Shown here: positions 56,501 to 61,671 of the stretch, one piece after another
Layout of the letters: each line of letters opens with the position of its first letter
How positions within the stretch are numbered: the first letter of the stretch is position 1
From: Trichobilharzia regenti
Lineage: Eukaryota > Platyhelminthes > Trematoda > Strigeidida > Schistosomatidae
DNA: 64,000 nucleotides
Direction: 5' to 3'
Assembly (NCBI GenBank): GCA_944472135.2
Contig: OX235263.1
Span: forward strand, 7,733,517 to 7,797,516
Notes under the pieces: model-generated
Seen by the model: the letters and a program-made list of their open reading frames with translations, nothing else
Told to the model about the DNA's origin: nothing
Databases searched by the model: none
Translations under genes and position numbers: made by a program

Positions 56501-58275
56501 GAGACGAAATAAAATGGTCCCACACCAAAGTGGTAAGTAAGTAAAGTAAGGTCACAAGATTGTGAATGCGAAATATATATGAATGTTCCAGACAAAGCGT
56601 GGGAACAAATCATTAGACAGTCTTAACATGAATGGCTAATTATAATGGAGTGTCGATCCAAATATACATAGCGAATATAGCAGACATGTCAACAACCATA
56701 TATGGATATATGTCACCAAGCAACGGACTGTCAACAAACACTCATATTATATATAATATAATATAAGGAGAATACACATTATTAAAGGAGACAAGTTCAT
56801 ACAAGTGAAGTGGTCACAGACTAACCGAGCAAACAGAAAGAGAGACCAACACACACACACATAAATATATATATGTGTATACATATCAAAAGAAAAGGAG
56901 AGAGGACGGCACCTTTGGGAACACTGGCTTTTGTAATCGAAGTAGAAGAAGATTTGCCATTATATACAGTATACTGCATTCTATCAGGACCTTGAAACCT
57001 AGATCTAAGGCTTCCTGTTAATTGCCTCCAAATATCCAATATCAACAATTCTAGGTGCATCGTCATGGCGAGTCACATAGCTACCATGGTGGACATATTG
57101 AACACTGAACTGATAAAATTCAGTCTGCACCAAACGCCAGAGACTAGACACATTACATTAGTTATTAGCTAGTGTCCACTCAAACTTTGTTTTAGTTAAT
57201 TTCTTTGGTTTCTGGTTAGAATAGAAAGGGTCTCAGTCGATAAGGTTTCGGTAGCAGTGTGGTGTTGTTTATCAACGGGTTGGGATTACTACCCTCACGT
57301 CTAACTTTCCATGTTCGTCAGGTTAAACTACTGGGCTAGGAGAGGTTTCGAAGTTTATCAGCTAAAAATCGACGCGTCTGGTATAGTTGATGGCTAGTCT
57401 ACCGCTGTACTAACTTTTGAGTTGGAAAATCTTTTATCTCAATCATAGGGCTTCTGGATTTAAGTTTTGAAATTTCAGTAGCGATGAGTTTTGTTTCCTT
57501 TTACCAGTTTTGTTAACTTCGCGCAGAATCTTCCCTCGTCCCAACGTTTACTACTACCAGCTAGTCAACTAGACGAGGTCTATGATGGCGTTGGTAGCCA
57601 GGAATTAAATGCAGACGTTCCATTTGCGTGGTTGGCGAGTATCTTGACAATGAGCCATCACTAAGTCACTCCTTTTCTAGTTTAAGTATCTTTTATCTAT
57701 TTTATCCCTGATCCGGGGCTCGATTCCTGGCTGGCGTACACCTTTACTTCCCTTAGCTGGTTGTGAAGGTTGGACGTGTGTGACTTGCAAACTGCTACTG
57801 AAATTTCAGAGATAAAACCTGAAACCTACTGGGAGCATATCACTGAGTGTACAGTTAAGCAGATTCAATATCGTATTTGCGAACATCACCCTTTTTGGTT
57901 AAGTGAAGGACAAATAAAATCTATTTGTAGAACCAGTCGTTAACTAATCAGAACAATTTATTGTCCACTAGTCTAGCTGACTCTTAATGTGGTTAAAAGT
58001 GTATAAATATAATGTGTTTTCCCTTAATAATAAAAAGATCTTCTATCTTCCGCCACATTTCATTTGTGTTTTTACTTACTGACAGGTTTAAATGAGGAAA
58101 CAATCCATGAATATTATAATTTAAATGAAAATGATTTAACAACGATAGCAAAATTTCTTCCCGAAGAAGACGCCTTTGTCTCATCAGATGCTTCAAAAAA
58201 ATCCACCTTATGTCTGTTCGATATAGACTGTTGTAGTAAACTGCAAGATGATAATACAGTTCGTGTAGTTTCATG
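34304..58275 (+). CDS. GAPDH-fold protein lacking catalytic residues (four exons, partial)
   Basis: Exons 34288-34693 (coding from ATG 34304), 37705-37968, 52756-53041 and 58086-58275 join in frame with GT-AG introns of phase 0, 0 and 1. They follow glyceraldehyde-3-phosphate dehydrogenase from the N-terminal NAD fold to the conserved Ser-Trp near the C-terminus, about 377 residues so far. Conserved: GINGF start, [22 protein letters not shown] ... [32 protein letters not shown]. Lost: the FGRIG glycines (FNEIA, residues 16-20), catalytic Cys (SGSAASH, Ala at about 174), catalytic His (Leu/Met near 200) and the phosphate-binding Arg (Asn at 259). Glycolytic activity is therefore unlikely; a structural, RNA-binding or regulatory role is possible but unproven. 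Intact frames and splice sites across 24 kb argue for a functional gene rather than a pseudogene. The last exon was not found; an upstream exon is implied by the acceptor at 34287. Confidence 0.85.
34735..35700 (-). mobile_element. RTE-type LINE 3' fragment in intron 1
   Basis: The tail at 34735 is an (ATT)n microsatellite followed by ATATCCTTTAATTCCTAGAG. It runs to the RT region near 35640 (GAAGTCCAGATCCTCTAAGT). Minus strand, 5'-truncated and frame-broken; same subfamily as 26444 and 51703. Confidence 0.8.
35905..36110. repeat. SINE family 2 inverted pair, decayed
   Basis: CTGATTGATATCAGTCAGAG at the left is mirrored by CTCTAACTGATATCAGTCTG at the right. The CGCACCCACTGGG tRNA-like end lies between, with CAGGAAGAAACAACTGTCCA. 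Confidence 0.62.
36165..37545 (-). mobile_element. RTE-like LINE family B with reverse transcriptase remnant
   Basis: The minus strand has motif A in one frame ([18 protein letters not shown], about 37510-37450), then a 160-codon frame (37439-36957) with [20 protein letters not shown] (motif B) and [13 protein letters not shown] (motif C), followed by [10 protein letters not shown] and FTYLGSTIS. The 3' end is at the (TGTC)n run near 36177. Motif spacing is typical of RTE-like reverse transcriptases. Family B has a different tail from the common RTE here, so it is a separate lineage. Dead by frameshift and truncation. Confidence 0.82.
37546..37704 (+). other. end of intron 1 with ATT microsatellite
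   Basis: ATT-rich stretch and splice acceptor TTCATAAATAG ending at 37704. Confidence 0.6.
37705..37968 (+). CDS. GAPDH-like gene, exon carrying the former catalytic loop
   Basis: 88 codons, phase 0 at both ends (AAATAG acceptor, GTAAGT donor at 37969). It opens [16 protein letters not shown], equivalent to the H-L-x-G-G-A-K-K-V-x-I-S segment of GAPDH. It contains [19 protein letters not shown] where active enzymes have an S-C-T-T-N-C loop. It ends VDNNVPYGN, before the W-R-x-G-R segment. Confidence 0.87.
38155..38600. repeat. SINE family 2 inverted pair in intron 2
   Basis: The left half is on the minus strand (GGTTACAGGATTTCATAATG ... CCATTCAGCCACTGGGACCC). The right half is on the + strand (CCCCAAACTAGGACGAAACA ... 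AACTGATGTCAGCTCATGAT). The right half lacks its tRNA-like head. Confidence 0.7.
38640..39475 (-). pseudogene. Penelope-like element, linker and nuclease entry
   Basis: A 221-codon minus-strand frame (39472-38807). Its clearest part is [20 protein letters not shown], then [20 protein letters not shown] and [10 protein letters not shown]. This is the known Penelope junction between RT and GIY-YIG: a Y-I-x-x-x-x-E-x-x-x-R-x-x-x-x-x-G-I helix, a K-D-x-x-x-x-x-x-x-I-Y-K-I-x-C strand. The nuclease core after it is lost. Confidence 0.72.
39540..40180 (+). pseudogene. Merlin transposase remnant
   Basis: An open frame 39629-40060 (nominal GTG start, so only a frame edge) carries the Merlin/IS1595-type DDE core: [10 protein letters not shown] (first catalytic Asp), [28 protein letters not shown] (second Asp), [16 protein letters not shown] and [18 protein letters not shown], with Asn/Glu at the third site. 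After the stop at 40060 homology continues in another frame to about 40180 ([11 protein letters not shown]). The enzyme cut and pasted its element with 8-bp duplications. The N-terminal zinc ribbon is not recognisable and no terminal repeats flank this copy. It lacks a large part of the element at 18157. Confidence 0.88.
40188..40452 (-). repeat. hammerhead SINE (Sm-alpha type), nearly complete
   Basis: On the minus strand: tRNA-like head (GGCCCAAGTGGTCTAGTGGA and B-box GGGTTCGAGCCTCGG, about 40375-40295), linker with GAAATGCAGG, hammerhead block, and a short end CACTGCTAGTCACCATC. A further family segment lies beyond the head at 40386-40450. Confidence 0.85.
40203..40266 (-). ncRNA. hammerhead ribozyme motif with intact core boxes
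   Basis: On the minus strand CTGACGA (40249-40243), stem II GTCC/GGAC with loop CACAAA, GAAA (40228-40225) and an AUC cleavage triplet before CUGG are all present. Stem I is weakened because CCAG of the usual sequence is TGG here. Best preserved core of the four Sm-alpha copies. Confidence 0.85.
40485..40850 (-). pseudogene. Penelope-like reverse transcriptase fragment
   Basis: The minus strand reads [20 protein letters not shown], then [20 protein letters not shown] and a Lys-Lys-Ser helix with [10 protein letters not shown]. This is the L-P-F-L-D-V-x-V ... V-Y-R-K-x-T-x-T-D-x-Y-L-x-F-x-S-x-H-P segment of Penelope RTs. Confidence 0.72.
40987..41353 (-). repeat. solo LTR, Boudicca-like, with GATTG duplication
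   Basis: 367 bp from TGTTATGTACTGGTC to GGGTACATATCA. GATTG flanks it at 40982-40986 and 41354-41358. It is the same family as 17501-17843 and 54278-54789. Confidence 0.88.
41399..41590 (+). repeat. SINE family 1, best preserved copy
   Basis: The head has GTCGGTGGCACAGTGGTTAG and a B-box with GGGTTCGAGCAC. The body ends ATCAAGCTGTAACCAAAAAT with an AATAAA-like A-rich tail. Confidence 0.8.
41686..41830 (+). repeat. short retroposon R, diverged copy
   Basis: GGAGAAAATTTGTGACCCAG, then TGTAGTTGTGTTTTCTCTAA and CACTGGATAG, aligned with 60963-61104. Confidence 0.5.
41826..42993. repeat. triplicated module, copy A (RTE fragment + MITE + flank)
   Basis: It contains an RTE 3' piece (41826-42170, minus), the Merlin MITE (42217-42764) and a right flank to 42993. 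The part from about 41979 recurs at 45211-46103. Its right part recurs inverted at 44533-45150. Confidence 0.8.
42217..42764. mobile_element. Merlin-derived MITE, copy A
   Basis: Termini GGCCAAGTTAAACTTTAAGC and inverse GGCAAAGTTAAACTTTAAGC. Flanking octamers CGTGAATA and TATGAATG differ at three positions, two of them C-to-T or G-to-A changes, which fits a decayed 8-bp duplication. Confidence 0.82.
43128..43268 (+). repeat. SINE family 1, 5'-truncated
   Basis: Only the 3' body from GAAGCACACCTGATATC to the A-rich tail is present. Confidence 0.72.
43295..43590 (-). repeat. SINE family 2, near full length
   Basis: Read on the minus strand: 5' block with CCACCAATGACATTGGCTAG, tRNA-like head with CCAGTGGTTTAATGATTCAA and B-box GGGTTCGAGGTCTG, hammerhead-like block GCGATGAAGAGTCCCAAACT then AGGGCGAAACAACTG, and 3' end ATGTCAGCTCATGGTGAAAT. 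The order shows the family's full architecture. Confidence 0.75.
43600..43800 (+). repeat. hammerhead SINE (Sm-alpha type), decayed
   Basis: tRNA-like head with AATGGTCTGGCGGATAAC and B-box GGGTTCGAGCCTCAG, GGGAACACCATCAC linker, then a degenerate hammerhead (GGTGATGAGTCTCCGTAAAT, then AGGACGAAATGCG). The first core base is G instead of C, so it is probably inactive. Confidence 0.8.
43727..43785 (+). ncRNA. degenerate hammerhead motif
   Basis: GTGATGA in place of CTGATGA, stem II weakened by an insertion, GAAA retained. Confidence 0.6.
43801..44142. other. unassigned intron 2 stretch
   Basis: Includes a short (CT)n run near 43908. No repeat partner was noticed except the last bases joining the duplicated segment. 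Confidence 0.4.
44143..44530. repeat. direct duplicate of 46107-46494
   Basis: About 388 bp nearly identical at an offset of 1,960-1,964 bp, including the same 61-codon open frame at 44278 and 46238. It ends inside a SINE family 2 arm. Confidence 0.85.
44533..45150. repeat. triplicated module, copy B, inverted
   Basis: Inverted relative to copies A and C. It starts CTAGTTGCGTAATGGTAGGT (inverse of 42993 leftwards) and contains one MITE terminus at 44768 and most of its interior up to about 45150, where it is truncated. It sits exactly between two halves of the SINE family 2 hairpin. Confidence 0.82.
45211..46103. repeat. triplicated module, copy C, with MITE 45447-45996
   Basis: Direct copy of A from CCAACTCATCTTTTTCATTC through to the flank GCGGACATTTC. 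It contains a complete MITE with both termini and the same flanking octamers as copy A, left CGTGAATA and right TATGGATG. Confidence 0.84.
46395..46597. repeat. SINE family 2 near-perfect palindrome
   Basis: Arms of about 95 bp (to GTTTGGGAC at 46488 and from GTCCCAAAC at 46502) separated by a 13-nt centre, TCTTCATCAGTAC. Read on the minus strand the left arm with the centre gives CTGATGAAGAGTCCC, loop, GGACGAAACAG, the hammerhead-like block. Confidence 0.85.
46598..46847. other. unassigned intron 2 stretch
   Basis: Short C-rich run at 46618-46632. No gene or repeat partner was recognised. Confidence 0.35.
46848..47175 (+). repeat. LTR-like block of the deleted Gypsy family
   Basis: It ends CCTTGTCTTCTGTTGTTACA at 47175, the inverse of the starts at 9235 and 20007. 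No coding part is attached here. Confidence 0.6.
47176..47699. other. AT-rich intron stretch with (TA)n microsatellite
   Basis: An (AT)n run lies at about 47492-47521. No gene was recognised. Confidence 0.5.
47700..48060 (+). repeat. SINE family 2, complete + strand copy
   Basis: GACAATGGCTAGCGGTCAGG 5' block, tRNA-like head with TCTCAGTGATTTGAAGGTCT, a decayed B-box, GTAGTGATGAAGAGTCCCAA then ACTAGTCCGATGAAACAGCT, and 3' end GATGTCAGCTCATGATGAAA. Confidence 0.72.
48119..51353 (-). mobile_element. RTE-type LINE, near full length
   Basis: The minus strand starts near 51353 and ends at 48119 with GAACCCAAGGGAGCAATAAT. First comes an apurinic-endonuclease-like domain: [44 protein letters not shown], and [20 protein letters not shown] then [12 protein letters not shown] linker follows ([20 protein letters not shown]), then the RT entry ([20 protein letters not shown], then IPPEALK). 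Later RT motifs are frame-broken. The layout, single ORF with EN then RT and a short tandem tail, fits the RTE clade (SR2-like in schistosomes). Probable length 3.2 kb, close to complete, but several frameshifts make it inactive. Confidence 0.87.
50480..51311 (-). pseudogene. RTE endonuclease-domain coding remnant
   Basis: Two overlapping minus-strand frames (51311-50733 and 50842-50282) split the endonuclease. The first has the N-terminal W-N-V-R-T-L strand and an E-S-R-W-x-G motif containing the metal-binding Glu. The second has the G-D-x-N strand and the terminal G-S-D-H-Y catalytic motif. A frame change near 50830 separates them. In life this domain nicks target DNA to prime reverse transcription. 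Confidence 0.85.
51703..52460 (-). mobile_element. RTE-type LINE 3' fragment in intron 2
   Basis: The tail at 51703 (TATTATTATTATATCCTTTAA) is followed on the minus strand by coding remnants up to the post-YADD part near 52440. Same subfamily as 34735. Confidence 0.8.
52461..52755 (+). other. 3' end of intron 2
   Basis: Unassigned sequence leading to a T-rich tract and the acceptor TTTTTGTAG ending at 52755. Confidence 0.5.
52756..53041 (+). CDS. GAPDH-like gene, exon with the catalytic-domain sheet
   Basis: 286 nt, phase 0 start, phase 1 end (donor GTGAGT at 53042). It opens [15 protein letters not shown], equivalent to L-W-R-D-G-R-x-A-x-Q-N-I-I-P. The S-T-G phosphate loop is replaced by RCH. 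It continues [20 protein letters not shown], equivalent to the F-R-V-P-T ... V-D-L-T-C-R-L strand with Arg changed to Asn, then a helix and a divergent basic segment ([10 protein letters not shown]) absent from GAPDH. Confidence 0.87.
54278..54789 (-). repeat. 3' LTR of the mini-element
   Basis: 512 bp aligned without gaps to 56377-56888. By eye I found only two differences: TGC for TGT at the outer edge, and one base near 54779. This implies recent insertion. Confidence 0.92.
54648..55520 (-). CDS. nucleocapsid-protease frame of the Gypsy mini-element
   Basis: Zinc knuckles near 55480-55400 (CX2CX3HX4C with WHCGAWHF, then CX2CX4HX4C) lead to a basic linker and the aspartic protease ([14 protein letters not shown], about 55215). 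They continue to [13 protein letters not shown], which aligns with DVPLNSV in the element at 11440. The frame then passes directly into a basic Ser/Arg-rich tail and through the polypurine tract into the LTR, ending at 54648. Reverse transcriptase, RNase H and integrase are missing, so only Gag maturation could be supplied. The frame start is a frame edge. Confidence 0.82.
   Translation of the reverse strand, partial: PTSQNTAKKTPPSPCWHCGAWHFVKSCPYKNHRCSKCKIIGHKNGFCQPRKPRYHNPAKARQTVGPKSPKRSLSLRATCQVTTPAMRKYLDLQMNGHDARLQLDTASDITVISEKLWNNIGRPPITNTSQSLVSACGGRLKLIGELKCSVSFRNTKFTGICYVTKCDLNLLGLDWFDRLHLADVPLNSLLNAVKKHKMSDNSGRSRSRKPNSRRNDRRQQQAQRFQINPQVNILLIIHLLKRGGDMYPHIYIYVCVCWSLFLFARLVCDHFTCMNLSPLIMCILLILYYI
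54790..54800 (-). other. polypurine tract of the mini-element
   Basis: AAAAGGGGAGG on the minus strand directly before the 3' LTR, identical to that at 14923-14933. Confidence 0.9.
55448..56317 (-). CDS. Gag of the Gypsy mini-element
   Basis: 289 codons from ATG 56317 ([20 protein letters not shown]). The mid-part ([52 protein letters not shown]) is the capsid-like gag domain of Gypsy elements. The zinc knuckles lie in the neighbouring frame, so a frame change occurs near 55540-55560. It could be a mutation in this copy or a built-in frameshift signal. Gag forms the particle in which reverse transcription takes place. Confidence 0.83.
   Translation of the reverse strand: MDYSKLELLFEQQLKLMEMFVNQQTGPASPSSNPNHTMLPSVDGIVNSISQFNYDPEANVTFDTWYQRYEDLFTVDLASQDDAWKVRVLLRKLGPAEYERYCNLILPQKPRDKCFDDTIKLLREHFGDHSSLFSIRYRCLKLTMNENDDFLTHVGTVNRECERFRLRSLTDDQFKALILICSLQSPRFTDIRTRLLNQLEQNPKLTLHDIADEYQRLINLQKDTHLVESTPSRSSDIRALRKSKNLSSSSPDPPSLMSRGNLHILVQLHKILQRRPHHHHAGIVARGTL
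56357..56376 (-). other. candidate primer-binding site
   Basis: The minus strand reads ATTTGGCGACGGGAAAAACT immediately after the 5' LTR end. The priming tRNA was not identified. Confidence 0.55.
56377..56888 (-). repeat. 5' LTR of the mini-element
   Basis: 512 bp, TGTTATG...ATATCA on the + strand, partner of 54278-54789. Confidence 0.92.
57101..58085 (+). other. distal intron 3, mostly unassigned
   Basis: No gene and no clear repeat partner. A B-box-like GGGGCTCGATTCC near 57715 may mark another tRNA-derived fragment. It ends in the acceptor ACTTACTGACAG at 58085. Confidence 0.45.
58086..58275 (+). CDS. GAPDH-like gene, exon ending at the conserved Ser-Trp
   Basis: 190 nt, entered in phase 1 (the split codon gives Gly) with donor GTAAGT at 58276. 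It encodes [20 protein letters not shown] and then [20 protein letters not shown] ... VRVVSW. The second part aligns with the Q-V-V-S-S-D-F ... S-S-x-F-D-x-x-A-G-I-x-L-x-x-x-F-V-K-L-I-S-W segment. The first part is an insertion of roughly 30 residues relative to GAPDH. One more exon with Y-D-N-E-x-G-Y-S would be expected. Confidence 0.86.
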
Positions 58276-58449
58276 GTAAGTGTGTGTGTCTGTGTGTGTG
58301 TGAATATCTGATCATTGCATGTGTGTCGGTGATTTCTCGGTAGACGGCTTACGATGCCAAGCAGCACGTCAGGATACGATTTTTATCTCCGATGTATTCA
58401 GCAGCGTCGCGCATAGCTAACCATCTAGTATTAATTAGTATTTAATTGA

Positions 58450-58695
58450 TAGATGGTGACTAGCAATGAAATGCAGGACAATGCGCATTTCGTTCTATTT
58501 GGTACTCGTCAGCCAATGGATGTACCTGCATTTCCCAGTGAGTGATGTTGTTCCCAACGAGGCTCATCATCAACCAATTAAATTCTAACTTGATGCCCAA
58601 ACATCGTCAAAGCGTCTGCACAAGAAGCCGACATGTCAACTTAAGACCGAGCACTTCGGTCCAATCAATCGACGGGAAAATCTAGAATTCACTTA
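58450..58695 (-). repeat. hammerhead SINE (Sm-alpha type), head lost
   Basis: Minus-strand hammerhead block 58464-58525 with CTGACGA (58512-58506) and GAAA, helix II weakened (GTACC/GAAC), and an insertion before the cleavage triplet (GCATTGTCC). The family's other segment, 58580-58695, matches 19400-19500 but in altered order relative to the ribozyme. Confidence 0.75.
58464..58525 (-). ncRNA. hammerhead motif with core boxes but damaged helices
   Basis: CUGACGA and GAAA are present and GUC precedes the expected cleavage site, but stem II has a mismatch and stem III is lengthened by an insertion. Activity doubtful. Confidence 0.65.
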
Positions 58696-58714
58696 AAATC
58701 TAGTATTAATATTG

Positions 58715-59480
58715 CTCTAGATCCAGAGTGAAACAGTGTGGTTCAACTGCACATTTCTTTTAGACTTCTCTTTAGATGGCTCTGCGATTGTCCACAAGTT
58801 CTTATCTCCTCTCCTTTTTTTACACAATCTTTCCAACATCATCCATTGGCCACCCAACTCATTGTTTCTCATTGGAGCTCCACTCCACTTGGGCGGTGGC
58901 CTGACTCGTGGCATCACTCAACGGTAACATGAACATTTGACGAATCCATCTCAGTTTTCTTCTGCATATTTGTTCAGCAATAGATTCTTGATTCTTTGTT
59001 TTTATTCACAGAGTTCCTTGTGTAGGTGATTCTTTCTGACCGGCCACGTACTCTTCACTGCTGAGTCAACAAAGGCAGCCATTGACAAAAATTTAAAATA
59101 GTCCGTTGGAAATGCTTTTCGTGATTTACAGTGCAAGTTTCTGAGCCGTATAGAAGAAGTGAATGATTTAACGTTGGTGTTTCAAAATCTGACTTTCGCT
59201 GTTTATTTTGAGTTAGTGTAGACAATTCGAAAACTGGTTGCAGAAGGATGTTGGCTATTTTGCATCACACCTGTATTCTCTATATTCCCTTGAAGTAATG
59301 TTTTTACTGTCTGTCAACTTCTTTTTTCAGCAGGGTGGTTTTACCTGCAATTCTTCGAGTTTGTTTGATATTAGACGTAAATCTTCGATGCGTGAAATCC
59401 AGGTCTTCTAGAGTCCTATAATCGGTCCTGTCTTCCAGCTGTGCATTTATGGTGCCCCAAAAAATCCAGTTCACCATATT
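58715..59480 (-). mobile_element. RTE-type LINE fragment, strongly diverged
   Basis: The order of short matches (TTCAACTGCACATTTC, CATCTCAGTTTTCTTCTGCA, TTCACTGCTGAGTCAACAAA, then TTAGACGTAAATCTTCGATG) follows the RTE 3' half on the minus strand. No tail is visible at 58715. Confidence 0.6.
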
Positions 59481-59484
59481 AGTT

Positions 59485-60395
59485 TGTTTATTAGATATAT
59501 CACACAGTCAGTGAAACAGTATTATTACATACTGGATGACAAGGTTTCGAACACAATTCATTATTGTTATTAATCATATCAATTATAATCACACGACTTT
59601 GAAACTTGACTTTTATAGTTTTCTTTGTTCTCTCCTATTCGTCGTCGTAGGGGTAGTAGAATTTTCCAGATATCCGAGTGGACAGGAGTTGAATCATTCC
59701 CATAACACGTATTTGCGGTTGATTCGATAAACAAAGCTTCTGTTATCAATCTCTCCCTCCCTCCACCCAGCTGGTTCATTAGATTTTAAAACTGTCATTC
59801 TATCCCATCAATCCTATTGTATGGTTGTGTGCAATTGCGCGTGAGTGAGTGCTGTAGTTAAACTATTCTCTAGATTTCTTATCTTATTTGGGTCAAACAA
59901 TCTAGATTTCGCAAGGTCATTATGTTCAGCTAGTCTGACTGACTGCCCCTGTTCTACTAGATTGACCTATGTATTTGACCTGACGATCATCGAAGGCTCC
60001 GCAAGATCCTTTAACCGACGAAGCTTGTTTCCAATTGAGTTTGTGGGTGCTTTGAATACCAGCGACTTTTATTCCTGCCTTGTTAAGAATTCTGTGTAAG
60101 CTTTCCGAGGTTCCTTCCTTGTATGGAATTACTGTTGATGGTTTAGATTCCTTATTGTTGATGTTGTCTTGCGCATATTTGACTTGCATATCGTCAGTAA
60201 TATTATTACTATCACTATCACTACTATCAGTATTTATTTTATTTTCACATTTCCCTACATATTTCCTGACTAATTTATCAGGGTAATTATTAAGTTTTAA
60301 GGCTTCTGTTATATGTATCACCACACTTAGGTATATCATCGGTGATAATAGGCAGGCAGCCAACAACACTATGCAACAGCTATCTGACTCCCAAG
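59485..60395 (-). pseudogene. Penelope-like element, linker and nuclease remnant
   Basis: The minus-strand frame 60402-59926 reads EALKLNNYPDKLVRKYVGKC, then VIPYKEGTSESLHRILNKAG, SSVKGSCGAFDD and VKYIGQSSRTGAV. This is the linker, the P-Y-x-x-G-x-S-E helix, the K-D-P-x-x-like strand and the Tyr-Ile-Gly core, in order. More C-terminal parts follow in broken frames to 59640. It is the uninterrupted parallel of 6092-7965. Confidence 0.78.
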
Positions 60396-60499
60396 TATGC
60401 ACTACCTAAACGAGAAGACATAACAACGTTAGCCGCAAAAGTATATTTCACACAATAATGTATACTTCAAAAAATATCAACAATTCTATGTTAATTAGT

Positions 60500-61640
60500 G
60501 CTCATGCCATCATTGCAAAAGGTTTGGAAGGAAGGAAGTGTGTCCACCGATTGGAAGAGAGGCTGGCTACCCTGTCAAGCTACCAAAGTAGGGCGACTTG
60601 AGTCTCTACGAGAACTGACGTGAAAGAATGTTCTTGTACTCGCCAATTAAAATATCAAGTCACATTATCTTGGAGAGAATAAGTGATGCGCTGGATGTGC
60701 AGAACTCCGCGAGCCACACTGGGACAAGCTCGACTCAGGGAAGGTAAATCATTTGCGGATCAAATCGCGACCTTAAAATAGAGCATAGAATGACGGTCAA
60801 ATCTCATTCTACCTCAGCTTCATCGACTTTGATAGGCCATCGACATGCAGCGTTGACCGAGAAGTAATTTGGAAACTTCCCTAATACTACCGCATGCAGT
60901 ACCCCAAATCTTTATCAACCTAATTCAGCAGCTGGCTCTGTAACACCTCCACATGTCAGGTGTGATGGAGAAGATTTGTAGCTCAGGTGGATGGTTTTGA
61001 TGTGGTTGTGTTCATTGAGCTGGATAGTTAATTTGCAAAGCTTTCATCGCCCTACTAGGCAACATCAGTGCATACTTCAGTGTGAAGCATTTGACTTCAA
61101 AAAAACATGTCAGGTGATCCATAACGGAAAACTCGACGAAGCCTTTGAAATAAATACAGGAGTACGACAAGACTGCCTATTATCACTGATGGTATTCATG
61201 ATTGTAGCGGTTAGGATTACGCGTCAGACATTATGAGTAGGTAGCAAAAAGACAGGAGCACGTTGGACAGATAAGAAGACTCCATCTGGAAGATATGAAT
61301 TTCGCAGGTGACTTATGTCTAATGTCACGCAGACTCGAAGACTTGCAAGTGAAGTCCAACAAATTGACCAAAGGGGCTGGCAGACAGCTAAAGCAGGATT
61401 CCAGGTGAACATAAAAAACACTGAGGTGATAAAGATAACCAACGAACCAACCAACAACAACAGAAAAAGAAATCAGGCACCAATCACCATCAACGGGAGA
61501 AATTTGAACAAGGTCACCACTTCCTTCGCTTATCTAGGAAGCATCGTTTCAACTAAAGACCAGCGGAACGGATGAAAATGTTGAAGCTAATCATAATCGG
61601 AAAGACTAGACATACCAGAATAATGAACAAGATTTGGATG
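60500..61640 (+). mobile_element. RTE-type LINE fragment containing a short retroposon
   Basis: The + strand covers the RT region (ACAAGCTCGACTCAGGGAAG; FDRxID-like remnant near 60825; VRQDCLLSLMVFMI near 61165 for motif B) to the post-YADD part and stops near 61640, before the usual tail. It is interrupted by the 142-bp unit at 60963-61104. Frame-broken. Confidence 0.75.
60963..61104 (+). repeat. short A-tailed retroposon R with 12-bp duplication
   Basis: It is flanked by ACATGTCAGGTG at 60951-60962 and 61105-61116. The unit starts TGATGGAGAAGATTTGTAGC, includes GTAGCTCAGGTGG (A-box-like) and ends CTTCAAAAAA. No B-box is obvious. Other copies are at 25292-25395 and 41686-41830. Confidence 0.82.
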
Positions 61641-61671
61641 TTCAACACAAATGTGAAGTCATATATATTAT

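Larger units (their letters stand above)
54278..56888 (-). mobile_element. Gypsy mini-element: two LTRs, gag and protease, no RT or integrase
   Basis: 2.6 kb flanked by GAAGA (54273-54277) and AAAGA (56889-56893). The uninterrupted relative at 16730 reads AAAGA at this position, so the left copy has mutated by one base. On the minus strand: 5' LTR, a candidate primer-binding site, gag, zinc knuckles, protease, a short pol C-terminal tail, polypurine tract, 3' LTR. The central pol is missing. Confidence 0.9.
53190..57100 (-). mobile_element. CR1-like LINE split by a Gypsy mini-element
   Basis: Pieces 53190-54277 and 56889-57100 are contiguous in the relative at 15425. Minus-strand coding includes [11 protein letters not shown] (about 56940-56900), [12 protein letters not shown] (about 54240-54200) and the C-terminal domain in a 152-codon frame (53977-53519). 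The Gypsy insertion falls between RT motifs B and C. The tail is at 53190. Confidence 0.85.

Noticed and set aside
34288..58275. GAPDH-like exons as a processed pseudogene
   Set aside because: Processed copies lack introns. Here four coding blocks are separated by GT-AG introns with consistent phases.
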